A program made the translations under genes and the position numbers. Source: Morella rubra (lineage: Eukaryota > Streptophyta > Magnoliopsida > Fagales > Myricaceae). Taken from it: DNA of 64,000 nucleotides. Shown here in pieces: positions 33,571 to 46,223 of the stretch. Within the stretch, counting starts at the first letter, position 1, and every line of letters begins with the position of its first letter. A model generated the notes under the pieces. It made no database searches and was not told where the DNA came from. It worked only from the letters and a program-made list of their open reading frames with translations. Location: positions 12,163,048 through 12,227,047 of the forward strand of contig CM025851.1 of the NCBI GenBank assembly GCA_003952965.2, given 5' to 3'.

Positions 33571-36500
33571 TCAATGCCCATTTGAAGGCCGGAAAACGCC
33601 ATAACCATTGGCACCACATGCTAGATTTGAATAGTCATGATTAAAATATGGGTAACCATCTAACTCCGTGCTTCTCATGCCAAATAGAGACAAATCAGAA
33701 CCAACATACTGCAACTGGTTCAGAAGCAACCCATCCACCTGCCCATTTGCATAAGGCAATGCACTAGCTTGAGGAATGAAATCCCTCGTAGCATCATAAT
33801 GGCTGCCTGAAGAGTGATAGCGAGGTTGAAACCCATCATCATGGTAACTCCGTGATCGCTCAAACCTACAAGAGCTAGACGAGGACCCAACATCATCAGA
33901 TATGCTCGGATCACTAGGAAATGTAAACTGCCTATTTAATAGCCGTGGCCCATTGCTGAGAGACTGAACTGGGCTAGCTCTTCCTGACTTCCCACCACCA
34001 TGTTCATCATCAAGCAGGTCATTAATAATATCCAGATGCGGGAACTCATCAGCCAACACACCTTGGGCCTGTCGGCCAGATGTACAGGCTGGAAGCTGAG
34101 AGGATAACTGCCCCTGCGATCTGCTGTGTCCAGGCTTGTACAAGCCCAGGTTTTGCATATCATTAAGTAGGGAAGAATGATCAAAGTGCATGTTTCTGCT
34201 CGCTTCCCTTTGAGAAGTCTCCATCCAGTGCGGCCCGTTCTGTAAAACATCCCTCATTACCATGCCATAGGAAAAACCTGATTTGACCGCGGTTGGGTCA
34301 ACCCTCTCGGGGCTCTGGGGTAAAAACATTGGTGCAGATACCAAGTTAGCTGATTGAGAGAATGCTGAGGATTGGTTCACCCCTGAAATTTGAGAATTAG
34401 AATGAGTAAAACCACCCTGACTTGAAGCCACAGCATTACCAACAATGGCGTTCCTATAGGACTGCGTAACATAACCATGTGTTGACGGTGAGGGTTCGGG
34501 ACCTAACCGGCCAGCTGCACTCACAGAACGGGCAAGTAGAGGGGCTGTTTGAACCATGGAAACCATGTGTACAGTTGGCCGGGGACCAGGAACTAGAGGA
34601 GCACTAGAGGGCCTTGACATTGCAGGGACTTGCTGTGCCATGGCTTTTTCCAATGGTTTTGGACTTGCGGCCTTCTGGATCTCAGGTTTGGACACACCAG
34701 AAATTGGGGATGAAGTAATCCAAGTTGAGGCTTTCTCAATCTGTTGAGTGACATTTGAAGAAGCTTTCCCAAGTGGAACGAGGTCAACCGTCGCGCAACT
34801 ATTCCTTGATCGAATGATCGAGCCCTGATTCCTGGGTGGGCTTCTGGGAGAGGATGGTACTGCTGATGTCCTATCTTTAGAGGGTCTTTCCACATCAATC
34901 TGCTCTTTGAAGCTCGGTTTCTTCTGCAACAAAACAACTTCTTCCTGTTAAACAGAAAAGAAAATTCTGGTCATGTTTGAGTCAGGACGAACATTTTAAC
35001 TGTCAAAGGAAAAAAAGAAGTTAAATTATGTGAAAAAAAGTGGCTCTCTGCAAAAGAAACTGAAGACATTTGAAGGCATGAAACAGTTTATTTAAATTCT
35101 GAGCACACATCTCTAAGTTCATCTATGGACATGCTGGAAGAACACATAGGATGATACGTGTGAATGACAATCACTCAGCATCTGTCAAATCCCAACTTCA
35201 TAAAGAAATCACATTTTTCCATAATCTCCTCTCTTGTCCTCGTGAATGAAATTGAAGACGATAACTAACTAACTAGCAAATAACACTTCCTTGTAGCTTT
35301 GAGAACAAAAAATCGATAAAATACAAGACTTATGGGATGATTTATTCATTTATAATAGTAGGGCTCAAACAATTGCATCATATTCAGTGACCCACCTTAT
35401 TAATAATATTCTGCTCAGACCCCCTTAACCGATCCTGCAATGAGAGAACAGCCTCAGGTTCGGATTCCCCAACCTTACAACTACCAGATAAATCGTTTAG
35501 ATCCCCCGCATCCTCTGCAGGTCCAGAAGGTTGATTATCCATCTCATTTGCCCAACTATTCCCTTCACAGGTTGCCTTCCCTCGTTGGTTCCTTCCCCTA
35601 CATTATTTAAGGGCAGATCAAATCAAACTGCCTTATATTCCAATTTAGGTAGTATGCAAAAGAATGTAGCTATACATTTACCTGCCAGGCGATTTTTGGT
35701 TTACATAGTTTTGGAAAGAATTCCCCTTATAGGATTCATTCGTTACCACTGATGGTACAGAGTCCGTAGAACAGGTTGAAGAACTATCATCCATTACCAA
35801 ATGGCACTTTCTTTCAGCAACACCATTTTGTACAGATGAAAGGGAACTAATTACACTACTAGACGCTTCCATTGAAGGATGGACCTCTGAGGTGTCAGTA
35901 TCCCAATTGACTGGACTAGCATCCTGGTCTTCTGAATCAGGCTGAAGAATTTCAGTAACACCATCTACTGAATCGGACACATCCGAAATATCTTCCAGCG
36001 TATCAGGCTTTTCAACCACAAGTTGCACCTCCTCCATAATGCTGTCTTGCTTTTCATCACTGGGGTTTTCCTGTAGGAGCTTGTCTTGTACTGTCATGCC
36101 AGACCTTTCCTCCTTCCCTTTTTCCTTCCCTTTCCATTTATTTCTTTTTTGTTTGGCCTGTTTCATGTCAAGAGTTAAAACAGAAAGCAATCAGCTTTGT
36201 TTGATATAAACATTGCTCAACAACTTAGATATTCAAACCAATCTAGTTTGGAATAACACTTTTTTCTGTTAAGAGGACATAGGCCAACACATGTTGAAGC
36301 CATAACAAGAAGGAATGGATAAGCCAAATTATTTCATCTGAACACCATGGAGATTCCTTCTAAATCTTAAATATATTTCCAACGCATAATGACAAACTCA
36401 TTATTGGCAGACTATATAAGAACATGCAAGAATGGAAAGAGGACAGCACAGGAAACGTGTAATTCAAAATACTTGATATTGAATGGCCCCTGAGCTGATC

Positions 36501-39500
36501 CTCCCAAACAACAAAATGGTCCAGCATAAGCAGTCATTACACCTAACATGCCCATCTTACATTTTGCCTATCTTCCAAATTTTATTCCACTGTTAGATAA
36601 GCATGTTGGTGTAATACAATAACTTCAAAGAAATAATGACAATCATTAAAGCCCCAAAATTGTGTCGGAAAAAATATTGTTAGAACAAATGTTTGCACCT
36701 ACAAATATATTTGAACTTTTCCATGTGTAATCAAGCAGAAAACAGAAGAATACTAAACTCAAACTTGGAAATGATGAATTAAGTTGCGAAAATATCAAAC
36801 CTTGCTTTTCTTTGATTTCTTTTCCTTTTCAGTGGCTCCACGTTTTGCCTTCTGCTCACTTTCAGCAAGCCATGCTGCTTCTTCTTCACGGATAAGCTCC
36901 TCTTGCCTCTTCAAAGCGACAGCCTCCTGGTAGGCAACCTCAATTTTATTGCTGAATATAAGGAGAAGGAAAAACTTAGTCCATCAACAGCCAGCAGATC
37001 AGAGGGAGTAAACAGTGTATGATTGATCCCAGCTGAATTGTCCACATTGACTCAGAATCCTATAATCAAACAACTTCATCCCCAGTGATTATCCATTAAG
37101 ACCAATTGTAGCGCATTTAATCAGTCAGAAGAAACATAGGTCTGTGAGTTTCAAAAGATGACTAGCTTCACTGTCTAGATCAATTGTCCACATTGTCAAG
37201 TATAACATAACAAGAAACAGAAAAAGAAAGAGGACCAGAGAGGTGGATACTGGAAAATATTTCTCCTCATTTAACCAACAACCTTTCATACTACTGGAAT
37301 AGAATGCCCAATATGCAAGACACCTACTATCTTATTTGCCTCTCCCATCCCCTGGGATATGAATGACTGCCTTTGATGTTGATGGCACATCTCTCAAGTC
37401 AAATCCCCTGTGCAATAGAGAAATTTGCCAATCTCGACAAATCATACTCCCTCACTAATTTCATGCTTATACTGCCCATCTCAGTCCAAAGATAAAAAAT
37501 CCCAACATAATTTCTCTAGTTTGGGCTTGCAGTGTAGGTGCTCAATTCAATCCTCCATTACCAGTTTAAACCTGATCACCAAAAAGGTTTTGAGAAAACG
37601 AATTTCCAGCCTATACACCACTTAAGTTAGCTCAAAGTTGCATGTTCTGGGTAGAACATGACATGCCATTCATTTCACACAGGGTCAATGACAAATTACG
37701 ATTTGTAGAATGGAGAATATCATGAAAATTGCTTCGTTCATGGGCTTTAGTAAGAGTTTACAAACAAGGTCAACATGGAACTGTCCAGAAGAACTCCTAG
37801 TGTGTTGATATTAAAAAGCACCAAAATTTCTGCTTCATATGTCAGAACTACGATAATTGCATTTTCAAAATTTCAAAAGACCAGAATCATAACACTCAGG
37901 CCAGCCCTCGCTTCAGAAAGATGAGGAGCACAAAAGTATAAATAGGAGGTAGCAAATTATACATCTCATTGTGGGCGGAAAAAAATAAACATTTTAATGT
38001 GATACTGCCTTTTACATCTCAGACACCATATCACTATTGACTTACAATAATAAAATGTAAGGTAACTGAATGTGGGAAACTGATAATTACAACATATAAA
38101 AGGAACTGCTAGACATGAAACTTAAATTGATCCAATAATGAAATAAAAACAAAAACATACAGAACTTTCAGGAGCTTGCAACTCCAAATCAATTTAATGG
38201 AGGACATAACAAAGGCAACCAATGGACCCCAAGATGTCAATACTTGAGATGGAAGGAAGAGGGAACTCGCCGCCCCCCCCGGGGGGGGGAGAGAGAGAGA
38301 GAGAGGCAGCAAAATTATAATTATCAAACAAATCACCTGAAAATATGGGCAAGGACAAATATCTCCACAGTTCTCCGCCCCAATTCTGTAAGACGCCTCT
38401 CATCACGCTCAATAGAATCTTTGTTGAAGTCCTCTCCAGAGTTTCCATCCTGCATTCAAAGGCAGAAGGATTGCTCAGCCCTCAAAAAAATGTTAAGAGT
38501 TTAGTGCCACAGGATGTCCTGTTGCTGAAATTTTTTGTTGTGCTTGTACTTTTTGATAACTCCACCACTGTTCACTTTAGTTCTTTTTTCCCTTTTTCAA
38601 CAATTTACAACTCACAAAGGGGTAAAAGACTGTAAAGTGACTCACCTTTGTACGATTCTGTGGACCCTTGTCGTCTTTTGGAGGCAACATATCCATTGCT
38701 GCCCTCTCAAGTAATGACAAGACATCATCAACCAATACAAACATATCTTTTTCCACACGAACAATTGGGGCTGGCATTTCTTCAGCATCCAACAATTTCA
38801 ACCTTCCTTTCTTACACACCATCTGGCCTTCAAGAGCCTTTAATCCACTATACAAGGAATCCATTACCAAAGTAGATGTGACTTCCTTTTCTATGAAGAA
38901 GTGCTTCACAACTACTTTTAGAATCACATCTGCTTTCTCCCTGGACATACGACGCCTAGCATTTTGGTCAATTCCAGACCAGAAAGCACGGAAACTGCAA
39001 CAACGCATATGATCCATCATCAAAACCATACTGAACCCAAATGTAACCAATCATGGTTCCAAAATAATAAAAAAGAAAACATATCTTCCAAGACCAAGAT
39101 GTTTAGTGCTTATAAAAAAAAAAAAAAGACCAAGATGTTTAGTAATTATCACTGACAATCAGAGATCTAACCTATATCTTACGAATAATTTCAGAGGTAA
39201 ACGTGAAATACCTTGACCACCTAGCTTTGTCATCTATCAACTTCCCAAGCTTGGTTCTTCTCTCTTCTACAAATCGCCGGCAAATCTGCTCCACATTTGT
39301 CAAATATACCCTAACAAGTTCTCTCCTATACTGACAATCAAGACAACGAAAAGGTCTGTCTGCTTTCTCCCTACAAACCAGAAACCAAAAAGAAATTCTC
39401 ATGAACGGAAGAAGTACAGAAACATAGACTGGACAACAATGAGCCCACTTAATTATAACTCAGTTTCCCAGAACATGAAGCAAAGGACTATTTGCCTGGT

Positions 39501-42500
39501 CAAGAACCACACGTACAACCAGGATGAGATCCCACTGAAAGAGGTTGACTTTCTAAATCAACTCTGATGAAAAAGTGCATGCGAAATACACTATGGGGTA
39601 AAGTACAAGTTTTACAGCTTCAGCAATGCATCATCTTCAAACACATAACCAAATTTCACTCCTGTTCTTGCATGTATAAATGTGCCACTGGTTCAATTTA
39701 ATGTCCTTGCCACGGGAAGGCAAAATATATCTGCTTTAAGGTCCACCCATGCACATAACTTGTTCAAAAAGAAGAAATGAATGATGTGTAAGTGCAATGA
39801 GGAAGCATTGGTTAGTCATGCAAAGAGTGGGATGATCAGCTGCCTTGTACTTCTCCTTAGGGTATTCAATTCATTTAGTATTTAAACCAGTCTCTGCTTA
39901 AGCAGGATATACAAAGAAACAAGGAACAACAGGGAGAACCTTCAAAAAAGTTAGTCCATCAGAATAGGAATGACTGGCGCCCACCAGTCAAACAAAATCA
40001 AATAAAACACATTAAATAAACCTTCAACAAGCATGGTTATGCTGTGAGATCATTCACAGCTTACAAAATACATGAATGATCTTACATCATGTGAACTCCA
40101 ACATCAAATAATAAGTTATTGATGCCAAACAACAGTACTCAAAACTTACACAGGACAAGCATATATTACCATCCCAGAATGAAGCAGACAAAGAATAATG
40201 TCCAGAACAGAAAAACATGCAGATCAAGTTCTTACACAATAATTATATTCATCAACGCAAGTAAAAAATAAAACGTCTTTGGATTAAACAGCAACACAAA
40301 AGCTTCCTGAGTCACTTAATCATCACACACCTGATGACTTGAACTTGAGCCTTTATTATAAGAGTGTCAGCATCAATAAACCCATCTGACACTTTTGACA
40401 GCTCCATGAATTTTTTCCAACCCCAGTCATGTTCTTTCTTCCAGAATCGATGTAAAGTATCTGAAAAATCTCACATTAATCAATTTCATTCGCCATGCAA
40501 ATACTAAAAAATCCAGCCAACAAGATCAATAAATAACCAACCAGAATATTTTGATTTCTTTGGATCTTTATTCACCACAGCTATAGTGAACTGTGCAAAA
40601 TGGCTCCAACCTTTTTCACAAACAAAAGAAAAGAAAAAAAAGCATAAGGATTACAAACAGACACAAACAAGAAGTGTAATCACCATAGAAAATTCCGAAC
40701 TCCTTAGGTATATCGAACCTGGAAGAAGTTTGTCATGATTTGCAACACAAAGAAACAAAGAAAGATGATTGCAGACATCACAACCTTGGGGATAAATTAA
40801 AATGTACCTGCCACAAGTGCAAAAAGCTTAGGTCAAAACTAAAGAGGTTTGGGTAACTAACAGTTTTGAACATGTTCATCCACATTACTGTGTTTACCAA
40901 GCCCTATAAGAATTGTAGCAAGCACACAGAGATAATCATCAGTGTTCCATACTACATGATATAAGACCCAGAGCCATTTGAAAATAAACATGTGATGCAA
41001 CTTCGGTGTGGTGGTTGGCAGATACAAACATGACACCTCCATGCCATCAGACTACAGACAAAAAAGCCACATGATTGATGTCTTTCTAACTACAATTTTA
41101 ATGGGAAAATTTGAATCTATAAATTGGACAGTCGCACAAAGCTTATAAACCTAAAAAAATCTAATCCTGATAAGATGCCAAAATAATAACAACAAAAGAA
41201 GACCCATATGTAACGAGATATTCACTTTCTGAGTCATTTCAAACATTGTAGCAGGAACATATACAGGACTTGAAGTTTATCAGAGAATTTGTAAACCTTG
41301 ATGAATAATAAATTATATGCAATTGAACATACGGATGGTCACATGGTATCATGAGATCTCTCTCCTTCAGAAGTTGTCATAATTTAGAGATGCGTATAGA
41401 CATCAGTAGCTTATACATGTATGAACATGTAGTGCATGTAATGTTCATGCATCTTTAAAAACTTAATGATCATATGAAGGAAACAAATAAGAAGAGAAAA
41501 AAGGTATGCCAACTGACATAATCCAGGTCCCATACCATTTGTAGCCGCCAACCTCAAATTGATTACTACGAAGTTCTCTTTTGTTAATCTGTGAAAATTT
41601 CTCTATCTTCCACGTATATTTTCCATATAACTCAGAAGGTTTGGGCCCTATTAAGAAGTAAACATAGCTTGTGAACAATTAAGCATAGAACAGTTTGATT
41701 GAAAGAATAACCAGGAGTAATTAAGCCAATAGGAGGTGTTAGCAACAGTTATTGAAAAAAAAAATCTGGAAACTTGATCTCAGATAGCTAGCATTCCCAA
41801 CTTCATCAATTGTGTTGGAACAATTAGGAGGACTATGAGTGACATCCTTCATCTAAGATGGTAAAAAGCAACCCAAAATATGAGTTACGTGAGGCCACAT
41901 GCATGAAATAAATGACAGTTCAGCAAGAATTATATTGACCAAATAATGGACACAATCTTTCTATTGTGTACAAATGATGTTTTACACTTGCAATCTCCAG
42001 AAGTATCAGGTTTTAGAAAGTCCAGCAGCAAAAGATCTTACAAGTTTGAAAATATATCTTATATGCAGCATAATATATGCATAGAAAAATGACGCAAAAA
42101 TAACTTGAATGGTAAAGTTATACATTGGTATGTGGCAGGTCTGAAGCCCAACCACATTGTCAAAGTAGAACAATGATTTTGACTGAAAGACAGGGTACTT
42201 GCACAGGCCACAACAACTAAAAACATCAGACAGGAGTTCCTTACAACCTTACACGAAGGAAGAGGTAAAAAAAAAAATAAACAAGAAGAAATCATACAAC
42301 ATGCAGTATATTAGATACAAAAAAATGACGGTCGAAAAGGTTGCCTACTTTAGTCCCGTCCACTTCTTTAATTTCAACTGCCTATATCTGTCAGTGATGT
42401 GCAGCATTAACTGCTTGAATCAACTCAACAATCCAAAAAGTAATCCCCAGTCCTTCATGATTATATTTAAGAATGTATTAAATAAATACTGTAAACCCTC

Positions 42501-43264
42501 TCTGAGGATGCCGTCAGATATATGCAACATGCAATTACCTTACTCCCCCACCAAGTGCACATGTTTACTTTCCTAGTTGAAAATAAAAATTCTAATGATA
42601 TAGGCTTCAACTAACTCCAAATAACAAAGTTATTTCTTTCTGGTTGCATAAGAGTTCTGTACAGATACTGAATTCCAACCTACCCATTATGTCAAAAATA
42701 CACAACTTTCTTGCAACAAAACTTGCAAGGTCCCACCTTCTCTTCAGTGTTATTCATGTAACCCAGGTCCGGTGTCCAGAAGGGTGCAAAATTAAGGAAA
42801 GAGAAATGCTTAAATATTTCTTTCCAATATTGAATTGATTGATCTTTTGTAGGAAAATTATATTTCTACATGCTGCATACCAGACTATAAAAACACACAA
42901 TGTCAATAGTAAGTTGCTGTAATACCCATGTTCTAATTCACTCCTTATCACCCTTTTTCTCTGTGGTATCCTCGAGAGCCCATTAGTTTTACACATGAAA
43001 CAACAAGATAATGCTTCTTCGATTCTTCTAGTTTTATATGGATATAGTGCAGGGGAAAGGGCATAGCAAGACAAAAGGGATACCTCCATCATCATCATCA
43101 TCATCAGTGTCCCAATAAGGAGGTGAAGTTGATGGGGTCCCATTTTCCACTTGCTCAGAGGACCGCCATTCTGCCAATGCTTCCCCAGATTGGCAACGTT
43201 GCCCACTTGAAATCCCCTCCACGGACCTTTCCACTCCAGAATCGTCACTTGCAGTCCCAGCCAT
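33571..43264 (-). CDS. TNF receptor-associated factor homolog 1 (MATH-domain, MUSE13/MUSE14 family), complete
   Basis: In Arabidopsis TRAF1a/TRAF1b (MUSE14/MUSE13) help SCF-CPR1 limit NLR immune-receptor levels and also act in autophagy. Coding exons on the minus strand: 43264-43084, 41647-41536, 40807-40719, 40610-40542, 40460-40331, 39370-39212, 38994-38646, 38449-38337, 36951-36801, 36157-35682, 35597-35396 and 34944-33571. All junctions are GT-AG and join into 1134 codons. The acidic N-terminus ends in six Asp (SPPYWDTDDDDDD). The MATH domain spans residues 65-194, from SELYGKYTWKIEKFSQINKR to IIKAQVQVIR. Residues 195-363 are the conserved region with RPFRCLDCQYRRELVRVYLT. A Lys/Glu-rich, coiled-coil-like segment covers about 375-470. 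The long Ser/Pro-rich tail holds SRPSSAP and EFPHLDIINDLLDDE, and the end FRPSNGH is identical to the Arabidopsis end. The start fits the family N-terminus. Confidence 0.96.
38273..38305. repeat. C8-G9 palindrome followed by (GA)n in a TRAF1-like intron
   Basis: Eight C are followed directly by nine G and then an alternating AG run of about 16 bp. It lies within the intron between coding exons 8 and 9, about 30 bp from the exon 8 donor. It is self-complementary and may be a sequencing or assembly soft spot. Confidence 0.85.
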
Positions 43265-43308
43265 TTCCTGCTCCAAAACTCTTTCCCCCACACCAACTCT
43301 GCTGACTA

Positions 43309-44061
43309 AACAATAAGAAAACCCACAAATACAGCAGTCAATTTGGCTTTTAAAATGCAATTTGCATGACAAATACATCAAAGCAGACCGCAATTATTTA
43401 CATTCTCTTTTCAAAATGTCAAAAACCCAGAAGACAAAAGCTAGATCAGATGCTTATTATGCATTAAAAAGGAATTCTAAAACAGAACATACATAAAAGC
43501 GCCTTCTAATTGGCTCTGTAAATGCAGTAAAAGAAAAGAAAGTGATATCGGATTATCCAGTTGACATCATTTATAACACAATAGAACCGTGTGGGATCCG
43601 ATTCAGCCAATTCCATAATTTTCCACAAACCCCAACGCAGCATGAAACCTTAGAAATCAAAAACATTGGTCCTTTACCCTTGTCCTCAGTTTTCCCGGTA
43701 ACCAAACCAAGCCCGACATTTAAAATTATCAAAACCAAATCCACACCCACACCAACCGAAATAGCAGTAAACTCTAGATTCAGATATCAGAAAAAAAAAA
43801 CAAATATTATATAATAATCAAAGATACGATGCCCAAAACCCTAAAATACAAAACCACATGTAGACTAACGCAATTAAATGAAACTCAGGCCAAATAGCTC
43901 CCACGGAAAACTAACCCGAAGATCGAAAAACAATAATAACGCGAAACGACGATCAAATTCAAACCCGGAGAGGCCACCAAACAACGAGAATAAATCCAAA
44001 GGAATAAAAAGAAAATTCAACTTAAGAACGGCATCGCATAGATCGAATGGGCGTACGAACC
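43309..44061 (-). other. Predicted 5' UTR intron of the TRAF1-like gene
   Basis: The minus strand has a donor (TTCCAG then GTTCGT) near 44061 and an acceptor (TTGTTTAG) near 43309, the latter about 45 bp upstream of the ATG. This would place a non-coding first exon around 44062-44160, including an AG-rich (GA)n tract. Transcript data are lacking. Confidence 0.5.
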
Positions 44062-44132
44062 TGGAATCGATGCGATGAACAGAGCTTTGCCAATAGCCAA
44101 CGGAAGCTCTGAGATTTTAGACAAAGAGGTAG

Positions 44133-44175
44133 AGAGAGAGAGAGAGAGGTCGAAGGGGCAGTAGAGAGAGAGAGA
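44133..44175. repeat. GA microsatellites at the TRAF1-like 5' end
   Basis: Two AG runs (about 44133-44148 and 44163-44173) lie in the probable first exon. CT-rich 5' leaders are common in plant genes. Confidence 0.7.
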
Positions 44176-44757
44176 CCAAAGGCCGAGCCCAAAAACGAAA
44201 ATTGTATTTATTACAAATTTATCTTTTTGAAAAAACATTAATCGAATACATTATTGTCTAAAAGAGCAGTGAGAGGAGAGGGAGAGGAAGAGGAGGAGGA
44301 GGACGTGGAGGGGTTGGGGCTTTTTGCCACTCCTCTCATATCTCTCTAAATCAAGAAAGTAATAAAATATATAAGCCACGACAACACAAAATTAAAATGC
44401 GTAAAACAAAGAGAATAATATAGTACTTGTGTGGGCAGTGGTGACGTTATTTATCGGGTCGGTGACAATTGTTGCGGAAGCAGAGGTAAGATGAGCTCCA
44501 TGCTTTGACTCGTTTTCGGTGCCAAAGCAAAGGCACGATTAGGGCTTTTGTTCATTGACTATGCACATGTGGGGTCCAGCACGCCTTATTTAACATTTCG
44601 GTCGGGTGAGTTTTTTTGGGCCTGAGGATTTTGTGATGAACTGTGTGGGAGAGGGCGGAGCCGGAAGGGCCTTGGGCTTATTTGGGAGGGCTTGATAACG
44701 TGGGCTGGGTAATGGGCTTGTCCTTTTACTATAAAGTGGATAACTTTTTTTTTTTTA
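44176..44757. other. Promoter side of the TRAF1-like gene, up to the MULE
   Basis: This carries a purine-rich tract (about 44265-44320) and GC-richer DNA up to the T12 run where the MULE starts. No gene was recognised. The MULE boundary is roughly 0.6 kb from the probable first exon. Confidence 0.4.
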
Positions 44758-44875
44758 CAAAATTGGCTTTTTAGTCACTAGATTTTACCTATTTTAATTT
44801 TTAGTCCTGAAACTTAATAAGTCTAATTTTTAGACCTTGAGTTTTCATCCTGTTTAAACATTAGTCCTTCTATTA

Positions 44876-44997
44876 GGGGACGGATTGCCTCCGAAGGCAA
44901 ATCCGTCCGAATGACCGAATGGATGGCTGAAACTTCAAGTTTCAGCCATCCATTCGGTCATTCGGACGGATTTACCTTCGGAGGCAATCCGTTCCCC
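44876..44997. mobile_element. Near-perfect snapback hairpin element in the left MULE arm
   Basis: This 122-bp palindrome has arms of about 60 bp and essentially no loop: GGGGACGGATTGCCTCCGAA at the left pairs with the right end, with one indel and one mismatch. A direct repeat, TTCTATTA, flanks it (44868-44875 and 44998-45005), and the right MULE arm lacks it. These facts show a recent insertion. The 8-bp (or 9-bp, with a shared C) duplication allows either a hAT or a Mutator-type origin. Confidence 0.85.
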
Positions 44998-45237
44998 TTC
45001 TATTACCCTCCATCACCTTAACTAACAAAATGATTTTCCACGTCAGCTTTAATTTGACTCGTCACCTTTCATTTCCACGTCACCGTCCTATAAAGCCATA
45101 AACGACACACAAATTTCACACACATAATTGTCCATGTAAATTCACTAAAACCTAACTAACGCATAAAACAAACGCTGCGTTTTATTGCATCAAGGAGATA
45201 TTATAACTTAACTTAACGTAGCGTTAAAGGGGAGGGG

Positions 45238-45530
45238 AAACACTTAACTGCGTTCATCTCTTTTTTTTTTTTTCTTTTTTTCTAAATCTGCGTTTATCTC
45301 TTTGGAATGAAGACAAAAACGAGAATATTTGTCCAGTGGAAACACTAAACTACGTTTTTCTCTTCTTCTTTTTTCCTAAAACTGCGTTTATCTTTTTGGA
45401 ATGAAGACAAAAATGAGAATATTTGTCCAAGGGAAACACTTAACTACGTTTATCTTTGTGTCTTTTTTTTTTTTTTTTCTAAATCTATGTTATCCCTTTG
45501 GAATGAAGACAAAAATGAGAATATTTATCA
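45238..45530. repeat. Three tandem repeats of about 95-100 bp in the MULE
   Basis: Each unit reads aaacac-taact-cgtttatctc, a T/C-rich tract, ctaaatctgcgtttatc, then ttggaatgaagacaaaaa-g and agaatatttgtcc. The poly(T) tracts differ in length between units. Confidence 0.8.
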
Positions 45531-46223
45531 CGACAAATATTCTTTGGACTAACTTAACTAAACGCAGTGTTTTGCAAAGGGGAGACAAAATTTTCCCTAG
45601 CTAAGTAATCTCCCATCCCCTTCTTTACGCGCTAGTAGTGACGCATTTGTTCTCCTCTCAGGCAGCACTGTCCTCAAACCCTACAAAGACCCTAGCAAGA
45701 ATTCTCCACTTCATTTAACAACACATGAACTAAGCCTTCCTCCTTTGCATTGTCTTCAAACCCAAAATTTATTTGCCAGATCAGTTGCTGCGATTTGTCT
45801 CCTTTGCTATTTTGGTCGATGAGGTAGGCGAGCTAACCCATTCTTTTTCATTTGGGTTCAGTAGAGGTGGCATCTTTGGAAGCAGCAATGGCGAGAGGTA
45901 AAGAAGCCGTCACATAGTTTCTCACTTATATAGTAATGTTATTTGTTACTGTTTCAGTGTTTATGTGTATAAAAGATGCGATTTTTTGTACCCATTGTGT
46001 GAGACAGTCGTCTTTTTGTCGTGTCTCTGATTTTAATAAGGTTAGACAAAGTCAATAACATGTGGGTCATGTATTTTTAAATTGTGTTTGAAGTGGGTAA
46101 GACAAATACCTATTTGTCTGGATTTGTGTATGTGTTTAAAGAATTTGTTGTGTGCTGTGTTGTATGTCAAATTTATGACAGAATTGTTTATTGTTGTTGG
46201 TTTGTTGTGATTTTATAACACAG

